Shown: positions 52,015 to 60,069, counted from the stretch's first letter. The stretch is 64,000 bases of DNA from Bacteroides sp. MSB163 (GCF_036416795.1 NZ_CP143867.1:1984001-2048000), one strand, 5' to 3'. A program made the numbers and translations. The notes: generated from the letters alone by a model not told the origin.

Positions 52015-52590
52015 TTAAATCGGAGTATAGATTACTGCAAGAATCTTGGCTGCCTGTCCTTCATAAGCATGCACATGGTGGGGAACGATGGAGTCGTAAT
52101 AGATGCTATCTCCTTCTTCAAGCAGATATGTATTTTTGCCGTAACTTATTTCCATAATACCTTCCATAACCATTATAAACTCTTCACCTTCGTGAGAGGA
52201 GAGTACGAAATCACTATCTTCCGTAGCAGCTACATCGATGATAAACGGCTCCATGTGGCGGTCCGCTTTCGACTTGGACAGGGAATGATATTCCATGTGC
52301 TTACGGCTCTGGATAGCATTATTGGAGAAGCTGATACTGTCTTTGGCTTCCGTCTTGCGGCAGATGGCCGGACCCGTTTCATCCTGATCGTCAAGGAAAG
52401 TTCCCAGGCGTACACCCAGCACGCGGGCTATTTTGATGAGCGGGGCCAATGAAGGCAGGTCGATGTTATTTTCAATGCGTTCAATCTGTTCTACGGCTAA
52501 ACCGGAACGTTCGGCCAGTTGCTCAATACTGATTGACTGGCTTTCACGGAGCGACTTGATTTTTTCTCCGACAATCTTGCTTGTATCCAT
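52015..52590 (-). CDS. XRE-family regulator with C-terminal cupin domain
   Basis: The protein has 191 residues. The helix-turn-helix occupies about residues 6-65 (IKSLRESQSISIEQLAERSG, IERIENNIDLPSLAPLIKIA). A cupin barrel follows at about 110-190 (FVLSSHEGEEFIMVMEGIME, YYDSIVPHHVHAY). Such proteins sense a small ligand through the cupin and regulate nearby genes. It precedes the acyl-CoA synthetase gene on the same strand and is the likely regulator of it. It has its own -7 box at 52641-52648. Confidence 0.93.
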   Translation of the reverse strand: MDTSKIVGEKIKSLRESQSISIEQLAERSGLAVEQIERIENNIDLPSLAPLIKIARVLGVRLGTFLDDQDETGPAICRKTEAKDSISFSNNAIQSRKHMEYHSLSKSKADRHMEPFIIDVAATEDSDFVLSSHEGEEFIMVMEGIMEISYGKNTYLLEEGDSIYYDSIVPHHVHAYEGQAAKILAVIYTPI

Positions 52591-52640
52591 AATTGATAAT
52601 GTTTTTCGCCTATTAGGTTATAAATTGTATTGTTAAACTG

Positions 52641-52648
52641 CAAAAATA
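52641..52648 (-). promoter_or_regulatory. -7 box of the XRE-cupin gene
   Basis: TATTTTTG on the minus strand lies 51 bp before the start codon. Confidence 0.55.
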
Positions 52649-52760
52649 AAACAAACTTTTACTTGATGCAACAATACACGGAGAAAAGTTTAGCGTCCGG
52701 ATTAAAAGAGACTGTACATATCTCCTGTTTGTGTTCTGTTCCATTTCTCTTTTGGGCTAT

Positions 52761-52823
52761 ACCTTCTTCGCGTCTTCTTCGCTTCTATAGAGGGACGAAA
52801 AGAGCGAAGAAGGTACGAAGCGG
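52761..52823. repeat. Inverted 11-bp phased GCGAAGAAGGT repeat
   Basis: TTCTTCGC occurs at 52764 and 52775 (11 bp apart). On the other side GCGAAG and ACGAAG occur at 52804 and 52815 (11 bp apart). The 11-base arms 52761-52771 and 52804-52814 are perfectly complementary. The layout resembles the array at 3726-3846 with another unit sequence. Confidence 0.65.
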
Positions 52824-52888
52824 GTGTAATTGTCCTGTTTGTCGGATAATTGAGAAATTGCTTTTATTTGTTTAATATATATTGCAGG

Positions 52889-53002
52889 ATGCTCTTATCG
52901 GAGAACAGGATGAAAGCAAATCTCCGCAAATATTTATCGGAAGATGAATCGCTGGATCTAATCACCATTCCCAAGGTGGGGTATAAACTTTCACGGAATT
53001 GA
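52889..53002 (+). pseudogene. Fragment of an OmpR-type response regulator (C-terminal DNA-binding end)
   Basis: A 37-codon frame ends with NLRKYLSEDESLDLITIPKV and then GYKLSRN. This is the recognition-helix end and C-terminal hairpin of the winged-helix domain of OmpR/PhoB-family regulators. The receiver domain and the rest of the winged helix are absent upstream, so this is a gene remnant. It lies in a gene-poor stretch (52.6-53.4 kb) together with two repeat arrays. Confidence 0.65.
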
Positions 53003-53219
53003 TATTGCTGAATCTGACATTCTGACACTTTGTATTTTCTGTTTGCTGAGAATGCATTATATTCGTCCTCGCCTCCATCAGTTCAAAAGCAAGCGAACGA
53101 AAATCGGCAAAAGGCAGATTGATAATGCGATATCGAAATTCTTACGTTTCTGTTAGATTGAAACATACTCTGAAAACTGCGCAAATAAGTCTGAGTCGCA
53201 ATGCAAATAGGTGCATTAC

Positions 53220-53329
53220 CTATAAGTAGTAACCCTTTTAGGCGGAAGTAGTAACCAAACTACCTATAAGTAGTAACCTTTTCACTCGTAAGTAGTAACC
53301 CTTTCTTGCATAAGTTAGCCGTAAATGCG
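53220..53329. repeat. 22-bp phased AAGTAGTAACC direct repeats
   Basis: AAGTAGTAACC is exact at 53224, 53246, 53268 and 53290, i.e. every 22 bp. A degenerate fifth copy (AAGTTAGCC) starts at 53312. The other half of each unit varies. No gene is seen between 53003 and 53438; the array is the only structure noted in this stretch. Confidence 0.85.
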
Positions 53330-53438
53330 GAAGAATATACGGAAATGGCGTATGATTATTCTTTGTTTATTCACAAGATATGCTGGAAAGGTTCTTTTTG
53401 GAAAGAGGCTTGTCAGCAGAATGACTGATATCCTGTCG

Positions 53439-54713
53439 TTATGATGGGTAAACGGCGCATTTCGTTTCTGCCAGCCACTTCCACACAGGAATCACTTTTA
53501 TGCTTATTCCATCCTGCTCAATAGTTTCTTCCTGATCTTTGCTGATAATCAAAGCAGTACTTATGTTCATGAAGCGGGAAAGGCTGACAAGGGCATTGAC
53601 TTCCCTGTTTCGCGTCTGCTCGTCGCGGAGAGAATAGGAAACTTGAATAGCCAGCCCGGCGTCGGGAACTACGAAATCTACTTCTACATTCTTATTGTAA
53701 TAAAAGAGTGCTTCTCCATATTGTTTATAGAGATGGATAGCTACAATATTTTCAAGTAGTTTGGTTTCCGGCTGGAAGAGGAATAGGTTGAGGATGCCGT
53801 TGTCGTAGAAATAATGTTTCTTTGTTCCTTCTCTCTGTGGGATGGAATCATTGAAATTACAGAGAGAGAAGATGAGATAAGCGTCGTGCAGATAACCTAA
53901 ATAGCTGGAGATTGTTTCGCGGGTCACTTTGCTTCCATCTCCTTGCAAGATGTTCTGTAGCCTTTTGATGGCTGTTGGTTGAAGCACACTGTCTGCCAGC
54001 TTGCGTACTAACAGACGCAGGCTTTGTTCATTTCTTACGTTGTTTCTAATGACAATGTCCGAATAGAGTATTTTTTGATATAAGGATGTGAGCCAGGCGC
54101 GCTTGTCTGTGTAGTTGAAACTTTCGGGTAGGCCTCCATTGTAGAAGTAACCTTCGAACAGACGCACTACGTCGGTCCTGATGGGAGCCAGATGCCAGTG
54201 GGCATCCAGTGTAATATGATGATATTCCAGATATTCCGTGAAACTGAAGGGGTATATTTCCTGCATCAGGTATCGTCCCCCCAATGTAGAGGCTATTTCA
54301 CGGCTGAGCATGTGGGCATTGCTACCCGTGATGAAAACTTGCCGTTTCTCATCTGCCAGCCGGCGTGCGAAGTGCTCCCATCCTTCTATATTCTGTATTT
54401 CGTCCAGAAAGATGATAGGCTCGAAGGCGAACATCTCTTTGTAACATTCTACAATCAGATGAAGTTCTTCCTTTTTAATATCCGTAATGCGTTCGTCCTC
54501 AAAGTTAATGAAGAGAATTTCTTGTTTACTATGTCCATCTTTTAGCAGTTGCTGTATATGCTGGTAGAGCATATAAGTTTTGCCGGCACGGCGGATACCC
54601 ACAAATACATAATTACCATTTTCTTCAATGGACACTTTACGGGGCAATAGCTTCACCTGGCTAATGAACTCTTGCTGGTTCAGAATGATTTGTTTGATGA
54701 TGTCTTTTTCCAT
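53439..54713 (-). CDS. AAA-type ATPase with DUF4143 C-terminal domain
   Basis: The protein has 424 residues and is cytoplasmic. The P-loop is GIRRAGKTYMLYQ (about residues 40-52) and Walker B is PIIFLDEIQNIEGW (about 94-107). A sensor-1 region follows at VFITGSNAHMLS and an arginine-rich FARRLADEKR lies between. The C-terminal part (about 205-410) is the DUF4143 domain with a nuclease-like VEVDFVV motif. These ATPases are common, often variable between strains, and without an agreed function. The gene stands alone, with a perfect palindrome and its -7 box upstream. Confidence 0.88.
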   Translation of the reverse strand: MEKDIIKQIILNQQEFISQVKLLPRKVSIEENGNYVFVGIRRAGKTYMLYQHIQQLLKDGHSKQEILFINFEDERITDIKKEELHLIVECYKEMFAFEPIIFLDEIQNIEGWEHFARRLADEKRQVFITGSNAHMLSREIASTLGGRYLMQEIYPFSFTEYLEYHHITLDAHWHLAPIRTDVVRLFEGYFYNGGLPESFNYTDKRAWLTSLYQKILYSDIVIRNNVRNEQSLRLLVRKLADSVLQPTAIKRLQNILQGDGSKVTRETISSYLGYLHDAYLIFSLCNFNDSIPQREGTKKHYFYDNGILNLFLFQPETKLLENIVAIHLYKQYGEALFYYNKNVEVDFVVPDAGLAIQVSYSLRDEQTRNREVNALVSLSRFMNISTALIISKDQEETIEQDGISIKVIPVWKWLAETKCAVYPS

Positions 54714-54733
54714 ACTTCAACTTGCTTGACATG

Positions 54734-54741
54734 CAAATATA
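54734..54741 (-). promoter_or_regulatory. -7 box of the AAA ATPase gene
   Basis: TATATTTG on the minus strand lies 21 bp before the start codon. Confidence 0.6.
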
Positions 54742-54777
54742 GGAAATAATTCTATAAAGTGCATATTTTACTTGAAA

Positions 54778-54799
54778 TATGTCTTCTATAGAAGACATA
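54778..54799. promoter_or_regulatory. Perfect 22-bp palindrome upstream of the AAA ATPase gene
   Basis: The half-site TATGTCTTCTA is followed directly by its reverse complement. An extra half-site TATGTCTT starts at 54812. It lies 37 bp upstream of the -7 box, a plausible operator position. Confidence 0.65.
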
Positions 54800-54870
54800 A
54801 TAGGAGGAAGATATGTCTTGTATAGCTTTTGTGCTTATTTATTGTATAAGGATCGGAGATATTTGAAAAC

Positions 54871-54904
54871 AAAAAAGGGAAGCTTTTTAACAGCTTCCCT
54901 TTTT
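54871..54904. terminator. Terminator of rpsO
   Basis: GGGAAGCT and AGCTTCCC form a perfect 8-bp stem flanked by A6 on one side and T5 on the other. It works in both directions, and rpsO ends 25 bp away on the minus strand. Confidence 0.85.
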
Positions 54905-54928
54905 AATGCTTTTGCTGCAAGTAACGGA

Positions 54929-55198
54929 TTACTTACGCAGACCGAGCTCTTTAATGATGGCACGATATCTGGTGATGTCGCGATCCTTCAGGTAGTTCAG
55001 CAACGCACGGCGTTTTCCTACCAACATTGTCAAAGCTCTTTCAGTACTATAATCTTTTCTGTTGAGCTTAAGGTGCTCAGTCAGGTGGGAAATACGGTAT
55101 GAAAACAAAGCTATCTGGGCCTCAGCTGAGCCAGTATCAGTGTTAGACTTTCCGTACTTGCCAAAGATTTCTTGCTTTTTAGCAGCGTCTAAATACAT
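54929..55198 (-). CDS. rpsO: 30S ribosomal protein S15
   Basis: This 89-residue small-subunit protein binds the central domain of 16S rRNA. The complete family pattern is visible: GKSNTDTGSAEAQIALFSYR, LTEHLKLNRKDYSTERAL, then LVGKRRALLNYLKDRD and the C-terminal YRAIIKELGLRK. Length is normal. The gene is monocistronic, with a -7 box at 55243-55250 and a terminator at 54871-54904. It is divergent from typA. Confidence 0.97.
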   Translation of the reverse strand: MYLDAAKKQEIFGKYGKSNTDTGSAEAQIALFSYRISHLTEHLKLNRKDYSTERALTMLVGKRRALLNYLKDRDITRYRAIIKELGLRK

Positions 55199-55242
55199 AA
55201 CTTTTAATTAAATTGATATATAAATTTTCTCTTACGAGGCTG

Positions 55243-55250
55243 CAAAGATA
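55243..55250 (-). promoter_or_regulatory. -7 box of rpsO
   Basis: TATCTTTG on the minus strand lies 45 bp before the rpsO start. Confidence 0.65.
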
Positions 55251-55325
55251 GAGATAATCTTTTATACTGCAATGATATTCAATGAAATTTTTCTCTTGCT
55301 GCAACTATATCTAATGCAAAATTCG

Positions 55326-55333
55326 TACCTTTG
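55326..55333 (+). promoter_or_regulatory. -7 box of typA
   Basis: TACCTTTG lies 23 bp before ATG 55356, which supports that start and rejects an in-frame start at 55272. Confidence 0.65.
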
Positions 55334-55355
55334 CACCCAAATATATAGGTATTGT

Positions 55356-57155
55356 ATGCAAAATATTAGAAACATTGCAATCATTGCCCATGTTGACCAT
55401 GGGAAAACGACGCTTGTCGATAAGATGCTCTTGGCGGGAAATCTGTTCCGCAGCAACCAGAGCACAGGTGAATTAATGCTGGATAACAACGACTTGGAAC
55501 GTGAACGAGGAATAACGATTCTCTCCAAAAACGTTTCTATCAATTACAAAGGAACTAAAATCAATATCATTGATACTCCGGGACACAGTGACTTCGGAGG
55601 TGAGGTAGAGCGTGTATTGAACATGGCAGACGGATGTATCCTGTTGGTGGATGCCTTCGAAGGTCCGATGCCCCAGACACGTTTCGTGTTGCAGAAAGCT
55701 CTGCAGATTGGCCTGAAACCCATCGTTGTGGTGAACAAGGTAGACAAACCGAACTGTCGTCCGGAGGAAGTATATGAAATGGTGTTCGACCTGATGTTCA
55801 GTCTTGAGGCTACGGAAGATCAGTTGGATTTCCCTGTTATCTACGGTTCTGCGAAGAACAACTGGATGAGTACGGACTGGAATACTCCTACTGATAATAT
55901 CTTCGCATTACTGGACTGTATTGTAGAGAATATACCGGCTCCCACGCAGTTGGAAGGTACTCCGCAGATGTTGGTGACTTCTCTGGATTATTCTTCTTAT
56001 ACCGGACGTATTGCTGTAGGCCGTGTACATCGTGGTACGCTTAGAGAGGGGATGAATGTATCTCTGGCTAAGCGCGATGGAAGTTTTGTGAAATCAAAAA
56101 TCAAGGAACTGCATACATTTGAAGGTATGGGACGTGCGAAGGTATCGGAAGTTTCTTCCGGTGATATCTGTGCGTTGGTAGGTATCGAAGGTTTTGAAAT
56201 CGGTGATACGATCTGTGACTTTGAAAATCCGGAAGCATTGCCGCCTATCGCTATTGACGAACCGACTATGAGTATGTTGTTCGCTATTAATGATTCTCCT
56301 TTCTTCGGTCGTGATGGTAAGTTTGTGACTTCTCGTCATATCCATGACCGCTTGATGAAGGAATTGGATAAGAACCTTGCCTTACGCGTACGTAAAAGTG
56401 AGGAAGATGGTAAATGGGTAGTTTCCGGTCGTGGTGTACTTCATCTTTCTGTATTGATTGAAACCATGCGTCGCGAAGGTTATGAGCTTCAGGTTGGTCA
56501 GCCGCAGGTTATCTTCAAGGAGATTGACGGTGTGAAGTGCGAGCCGATTGAAGAACTGACTGTGAACGTTCCCGAAGAGTATGCCAGTAAGATTATCGAT
56601 ATGGTAACCCGCCGTAAGGGTGAGATGGTGAAGATGGAGAGTGCAGGCGAACGTGTAAACCTGGAATTTAATATGCCTTCACGTGGTATTATCGGTTTGC
56701 GTACGAATGTACTGACTGCTTCTGCCGGTGAAGCTATCATGGCACACCGCTTCAAAGAATATCAACCGCATAAAGGTGAGATTGAACGTCGTACCAACGG
56801 CTCCATGATTGCCATGGAAACGGGAACGGCTTTTGCTTATGCCATCGATAAATTGCAGGATCGTGGTAAGTTCTTTATCTTCCCGCAAGAAGAGGTGTAT
56901 GCCGGACAGGTGGTAGGTGAACACTCCCATGATAACGACCTCGTGATTAATGTTACGAAATCCAAGAAGTTGACGAATATGCGTGCTTCCGGTTCGGATG
57001 ATAAAGTTCGTCTGATTCCGCCTGTACAGTTCTCTTTGGAAGAGGCTTTGGAATATATCAAGGAGGATGAGTACGTAGAGGTTACACCGAAGGCAATGCG
57101 TATGCGTAAAGTGATTCTGGACGAGATAGAACGTAAACGTGCGAATAAGAATTAA
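55356..57155 (+). CDS. typA: Translational GTPase TypA/BipA
   Basis: This 599-residue ribosome-associated GTPase is involved in stress adaptation and ribosome assembly. The G1 motif is AHVDHGKTT, the G2/switch region follows RERGITILSK, G3 is DTPGHSDFG, G4 is NKVD and G5 is GSAKNN. EF-G-like domains II and V and the TypA-specific C-terminal domain (about 390-590, SRGIIGLRTNVLTASAGEAI in part, RTNGSMIAMETGTAFAYAID) are all present. Length is that of full TypA. A terminator follows at 57201-57235. Confidence 0.96.
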   Translation: MQNIRNIAIIAHVDHGKTTLVDKMLLAGNLFRSNQSTGELMLDNNDLERERGITILSKNVSINYKGTKINIIDTPGHSDFGGEVERVLNMADGCILLVDAFEGPMPQTRFVLQKALQIGLKPIVVVNKVDKPNCRPEEVYEMVFDLMFSLEATEDQLDFPVIYGSAKNNWMSTDWNTPTDNIFALLDCIVENIPAPTQLEGTPQMLVTSLDYSSYTGRIAVGRVHRGTLREGMNVSLAKRDGSFVKSKIKELHTFEGMGRAKVSEVSSGDICALVGIEGFEIGDTICDFENPEALPPIAIDEPTMSMLFAINDSPFFGRDGKFVTSRHIHDRLMKELDKNLALRVRKSEEDGKWVVSGRGVLHLSVLIETMRREGYELQVGQPQVIFKEIDGVKCEPIEELTVNVPEEYASKIIDMVTRRKGEMVKMESAGERVNLEFNMPSRGIIGLRTNVLTASAGEAIMAHRFKEYQPHKGEIERRTNGSMIAMETGTAFAYAIDKLQDRGKFFIFPQEEVYAGQVVGEHSHDNDLVINVTKSKKLTNMRASGSDDKVRLIPPVQFSLEEALEYIKEDEYVEVTPKAMRMRKVILDEIERKRANKN

Positions 57156-57200
57156 AGAATAGTTGGAGATGAGTTAAACTCATCAAACCTAATGGAAAAG

Positions 57201-57235
57201 TAAAGGTGGGCTTTCAAATCGAACGCCCACCTTTA
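57201..57235. terminator. Bidirectional terminator between typA and the lipoprotein gene
   Basis: TAAAGGTGGGC and GCCCACCTTTA form an 11-bp perfect stem, followed by a T-rich run on the plus strand. The flanking genes converge. Confidence 0.85.
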
Positions 57236-57245
57236 CTTTTTTATT

Positions 57246-58250
57246 TTAGTTTCCTCCTTGCCAGGGTAAATCTTCCTGGGCACTGTTTTCCAGTTCGGTT
57301 TCTTCTACATGGATGCTGACATTGCTTCCTGTACCAAAATGATCGATATCGGAAATGACAATCGTATGCATATAATTTCTCTTGAAATTAATAGCATAGT
57401 TTAATATATCTTCGGCTTCTTTTCCTGTCCGGTGCACGGTGACTTTAACACGGGCGTTATCAGTCAGAATCTTTCCTGTTTCAACAAGAGTCGTCAAAGT
57501 TCTCATGGAAACCATAAGTTCGGGTGATTCTTTCTTATCAGGAGTCAACCATACAGTCGGTGCACCATCTATTTGGATTTCCAGTTTACAATCCGCTTGT
57601 AATCCGTTCTGTTTGAATTGTACACCGAAATACCGGCGATAAACTTCCAGTGTATTTGTCTGGTCGGTCGTTACGGTCAACTTGTCGATAAGACCATGGT
57701 ATCTTTGAATAAAAGGACGAGTATAATTGCTCTGTCCGCTGGTTCCTATTTTGGAGTTTTCAAGATCGAAAAGATATTCTTGTGTGCCATCCGGTCGTTC
57801 GGCTGTAATGAACTTATTCGTGATTGTACCTAACTTTGGATCGTTTCCCTTGCTGAGTGTCAGTGGATAAAGTGTTCCATCTTTAGTCAATAAAGAGTCC
57901 TTTCCTTCTTTTATCATAGTACACGAGATGCGGTATTGATATCCGTCGAGGACATTCAACTTCAGATTCCCGGCTTTGATATTGTCAAAGATGCCATAAG
58001 CATAAGGCTTTTGAGTGACTGACCCGTTGGGATTCTGTATGAGCATGGCTACATTTATACCAAAAATCTCTTTCGAAGCATCGGCACGGCTCATTGGTTT
58101 TTCTGTGAGGGAACACTCGCCGCCTATATTAAGGTCCAGCTCAGTGTAAGTGGGCTCTTTCTCTTTATAAACATCTTCTCCTTTAAGGCAAGATTGCATA
58201 ATCTGACTCAGGACGACTAATCCCGCTAAAATTAAATGTTTTGTTTTCAT
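57246..58250 (-). CDS. Predicted surface lipoprotein, fimbrillin-like (paralogue 2)
   Basis: The protein has 334 residues from MKTKHLILAGLVVLSQIMQS at 58250; the longer frame extends into the upstream gene and is rejected. Lipoprotein Cys21 is followed by LKGEDVYKEKEP. A KPMSRADAS motif, frequent after the leader of fimbrillin-type proteins, precedes a beta-rich region (YAYGIFDNIKAGNLKLNVLD, YQYRISCTMIKEG). It shares order and motifs with the gene directly upstream (58267-59298), so the two arose by duplication. A role in surface structures or adhesion is a guess. Only 16 bp separate the two genes, which form an operon. Confidence 0.7.
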   Translation of the reverse strand: MKTKHLILAGLVVLSQIMQSCLKGEDVYKEKEPTYTELDLNIGGECSLTEKPMSRADASKEIFGINVAMLIQNPNGSVTQKPYAYGIFDNIKAGNLKLNVLDGYQYRISCTMIKEGKDSLLTKDGTLYPLTLSKGNDPKLGTITNKFITAERPDGTQEYLFDLENSKIGTSGQSNYTRPFIQRYHGLIDKLTVTTDQTNTLEVYRRYFGVQFKQNGLQADCKLEIQIDGAPTVWLTPDKKESPELMVSMRTLTTLVETGKILTDNARVKVTVHRTGKEAEDILNYAINFKRNYMHTIVISDIDHFGTGSNVSIHVEETELENSAQEDLPWQGGN

Positions 58251-58266
58251 ATATCTGTTTGTTTGA

Positions 58267-59298
58267 TTATCCAATGTCTTGATGTTCTTCTTCTGTGGGA
58301 TCCAAATCGGTGTTGTCTCCTTCAAATGAGATAGAAGTATTTTCATCGTAATGCTTATCTATATTTATAATCTTTATCAGATTCTTTTTATTCCGTTGAA
58401 TAGTAATGGATTGGTTTGAGATAATGCTGGTCCATTCTTCAGCGTTTTTTGGGCGGTAATAGACGTTGATAGGCAGATTTTCTGTGGCGTTGATATTGCC
58501 GTTTCCGATGTTGGCGACATTTTGTAGAGAAAACAGCCTCTCTTCTGACATGGAAAGGGAAGTAGTGGCATCGGTACATTCTATGAGAAATGCTTTGGCA
58601 TTGCTGGTTTCTACTTTGATGAAATCTCCTATAGACAAGTTTTCAGCTGCAAATCGCAGAGTATAATATGCTCTTTTCAGTTCAATAGAAACAAACTTTA
58701 CCGGACGATTACCTTCGGTTACGGGATCGGCATTGATCAAGTCAAGTGTTGCGCTGCCATAAAAGCGATGTGTGTCCGTAGGACGTTCACTGATGTCATT
58801 GGCTTCCAGATGCATCGCTCCTTTATAAATGTGTTGATGGAAATTCTGGTTTTCATTTAGAGGATTGATGGAAATAACCAGCTTATTGGTGACAGCGGCA
58901 TCTACCCGTTTATCTGTTGTGATTGAAAATGGGAGTCCGAAATATCCATTGTTGTTATAAGGAAGTTCATTCTTTTTCAGGAAGGTGCAGTCGAACCGAT
59001 AAATATATCCTTCAATTAGTCCGATGCTTATATCTGAAATATCTTCAAAAAGCCCGGTTGCATAAGGCTGAAAGGTAGAACCCTTTTTCCAGAAAACATT
59101 AACTGCATAAATTCCGGCTTCCTGAACTGTAGCTCTGCTTAAAGGTTGTGAATCATATTCCAAAGAAGGCCCGATTTGTAGGCCTATCCAGATTTCTTTT
59201 CCATTGATATCAGGAGTATTATTCTCATCAGAGCACGATGAGAATAATATCATCCAGATAAAAGCTACAAATAAGCTATGTGTATCTGCTATTTTCAT
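58267..59298 (-). CDS. Predicted surface lipoprotein, fimbrillin-like (paralogue 1)
   Basis: The protein has 343 residues from ATG 59298 (MKIADTHSLFVAFIWMILFS). The lipobox is FSSC. The mature start SDENNTPDINGK is followed by PLSRATVQEAGIYAVNVFW and YATGLFEDISDISIGLIEGY, the same pattern as the following gene (PMSRADASKEIFGINVAM, YAYGIFDNIKAGNLKLNVLD). The C-terminus is rich in acidic residues. Together with its paralogue it may build or anchor a surface fibre, but no fimbrial assembly genes are near. A -7 box is at 59320-59327. Confidence 0.7.
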   Translation of the reverse strand: MKIADTHSLFVAFIWMILFSSCSDENNTPDINGKEIWIGLQIGPSLEYDSQPLSRATVQEAGIYAVNVFWKKGSTFQPYATGLFEDISDISIGLIEGYIYRFDCTFLKKNELPYNNNGYFGLPFSITTDKRVDAAVTNKLVISINPLNENQNFHQHIYKGAMHLEANDISERPTDTHRFYGSATLDLINADPVTEGNRPVKFVSIELKRAYYTLRFAAENLSIGDFIKVETSNAKAFLIECTDATTSLSMSEERLFSLQNVANIGNGNINATENLPINVYYRPKNAEEWTSIISNQSITIQRNKKNLIKIINIDKHYDENTSISFEGDNTDLDPTEEEHQDIG

Positions 59299-59319
59299 AC
59301 ATTTCAAGTGATTATCCTA

Positions 59320-59327
59320 CAAATGTA
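59320..59327 (-). promoter_or_regulatory. -7 box of the lipoprotein pair
   Basis: TACATTTG on the minus strand lies 22 bp before the start of the first lipoprotein gene. Confidence 0.55.
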
Positions 59328-59379
59328 GTAAATAATCTTATACGAATGGAGATGACAAAGCAGAATCTTTAAAAAATCT

Positions 59380-60024
59380 TTAATCTATGAATTTAATCTT
59401 CTCCACATTTCTCGGCTTAGCTGCCGGAGTTTCATCTGGATAACCGAATGCGATACAATAGAGCAACTCATATCCTTCCGGAATATCAAGTCTCTTCAAA
59501 TATTCTGCTGCATCCGGTGTGGAGTTTATAAATCGTGTCGGTCCTCCTAAACAACAAGAACCTATACCCATAGACCAAGCTGAGAGAATCATGTTCTCAC
59601 CCAGTAAACCGCAGTCTATCTGTGACAGATCATAAGACTTGTCATTGGCGATAAATACTATTGTAGGAGCATTGCGGAACATATTTTTAAAGTTAGGATC
59701 TTCGGCGGCTTTCGGATTCTGTTTCTTGTAAACTTCGGTGATACCATTGATGAAATCCGGATTATCCACTACCCGGATTGCCCAGGACTGCTTGTTCTGA
59801 CCATTGGGGGCATTGATACCGCAGTTCAGTATAATCTGCATAGTATCGCGGTTCACTGCTTGCGGCTTGTATTTACGAATACTGCGGCGTGACATCATAT
59901 TTTCAATTACTGCATTTTCATTGCTTGCTTTCTCAGTCACAGTTGTACTCTCTTTTACTTGCATGCCGCATCCGCAGCACAGCAACAGGCTGGCACCTGC
60001 TAACATCAATTTGATACTTTTCAT
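59380..60024 (-). CDS. Nitroreductase-family lipoprotein
   Basis: The protein has 214 residues. A lipoprotein-type leader (MKSIKLMLAGASLLLCCGCG) precedes the flavin-binding nitroreductase fold. The FMN-contacting RRSIRKYKPQ (about residues 46-55), the NAPNGQNKQSWAIRVV segment, and AWSMGIGSCCLGGPTRF near the C-terminal half are present. The enzyme family uses FMN and NAD(P)H in the cytoplasm, so an exported, lipid-anchored member is unusual: it would need flavin and reductant outside. The -7 box is at 60051-60058. An alternative with an internal start (for example Met43, just before SRRSIRKY) would give a cytoplasmic form. Confidence 0.85.
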   Translation of the reverse strand: MKSIKLMLAGASLLLCCGCGMQVKESTTVTEKASNENAVIENMMSRRSIRKYKPQAVNRDTMQIILNCGINAPNGQNKQSWAIRVVDNPDFINGITEVYKKQNPKAAEDPNFKNMFRNAPTIVFIANDKSYDLSQIDCGLLGENMILSAWSMGIGSCCLGGPTRFINSTPDAAEYLKRLDIPEGYELLYCIAFGYPDETPAAKPRNVEKIKFID

Positions 60025-60050
60025 ATTGCTCTGTTTAATATTGGTTTTCG

Positions 60051-60058
60051 CAAAGCTA
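60051..60058 (-). promoter_or_regulatory. -7 box of the nitroreductase gene
   Basis: TAGCTTTG on the minus strand lies 27 bp before the start codon. That spacing supports the long, leader-containing start. Confidence 0.55.
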
Positions 60059-60069
60059 ACAAAAAAGAC

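Noticed and set aside
52630..52875. Plus-strand 81-codon frame
   Set aside because: It is encoded across the 11-bp inverted repeat and the XRE promoter region, with no domain.
53220..53329. CRISPR array
   Set aside because: The 22-bp units are contiguous, with only 11 conserved bases and no spacer of normal length, and there are no cas genes.
53220..53329. Plasmid-type replication origin
   Set aside because: The iteron-like look is suggestive, but there is no replication initiator gene and the neighbours are chromosomal.
54779..55102. Plus-strand 107-codon frame
   Set aside because: It runs antisense through rpsO and its terminator.
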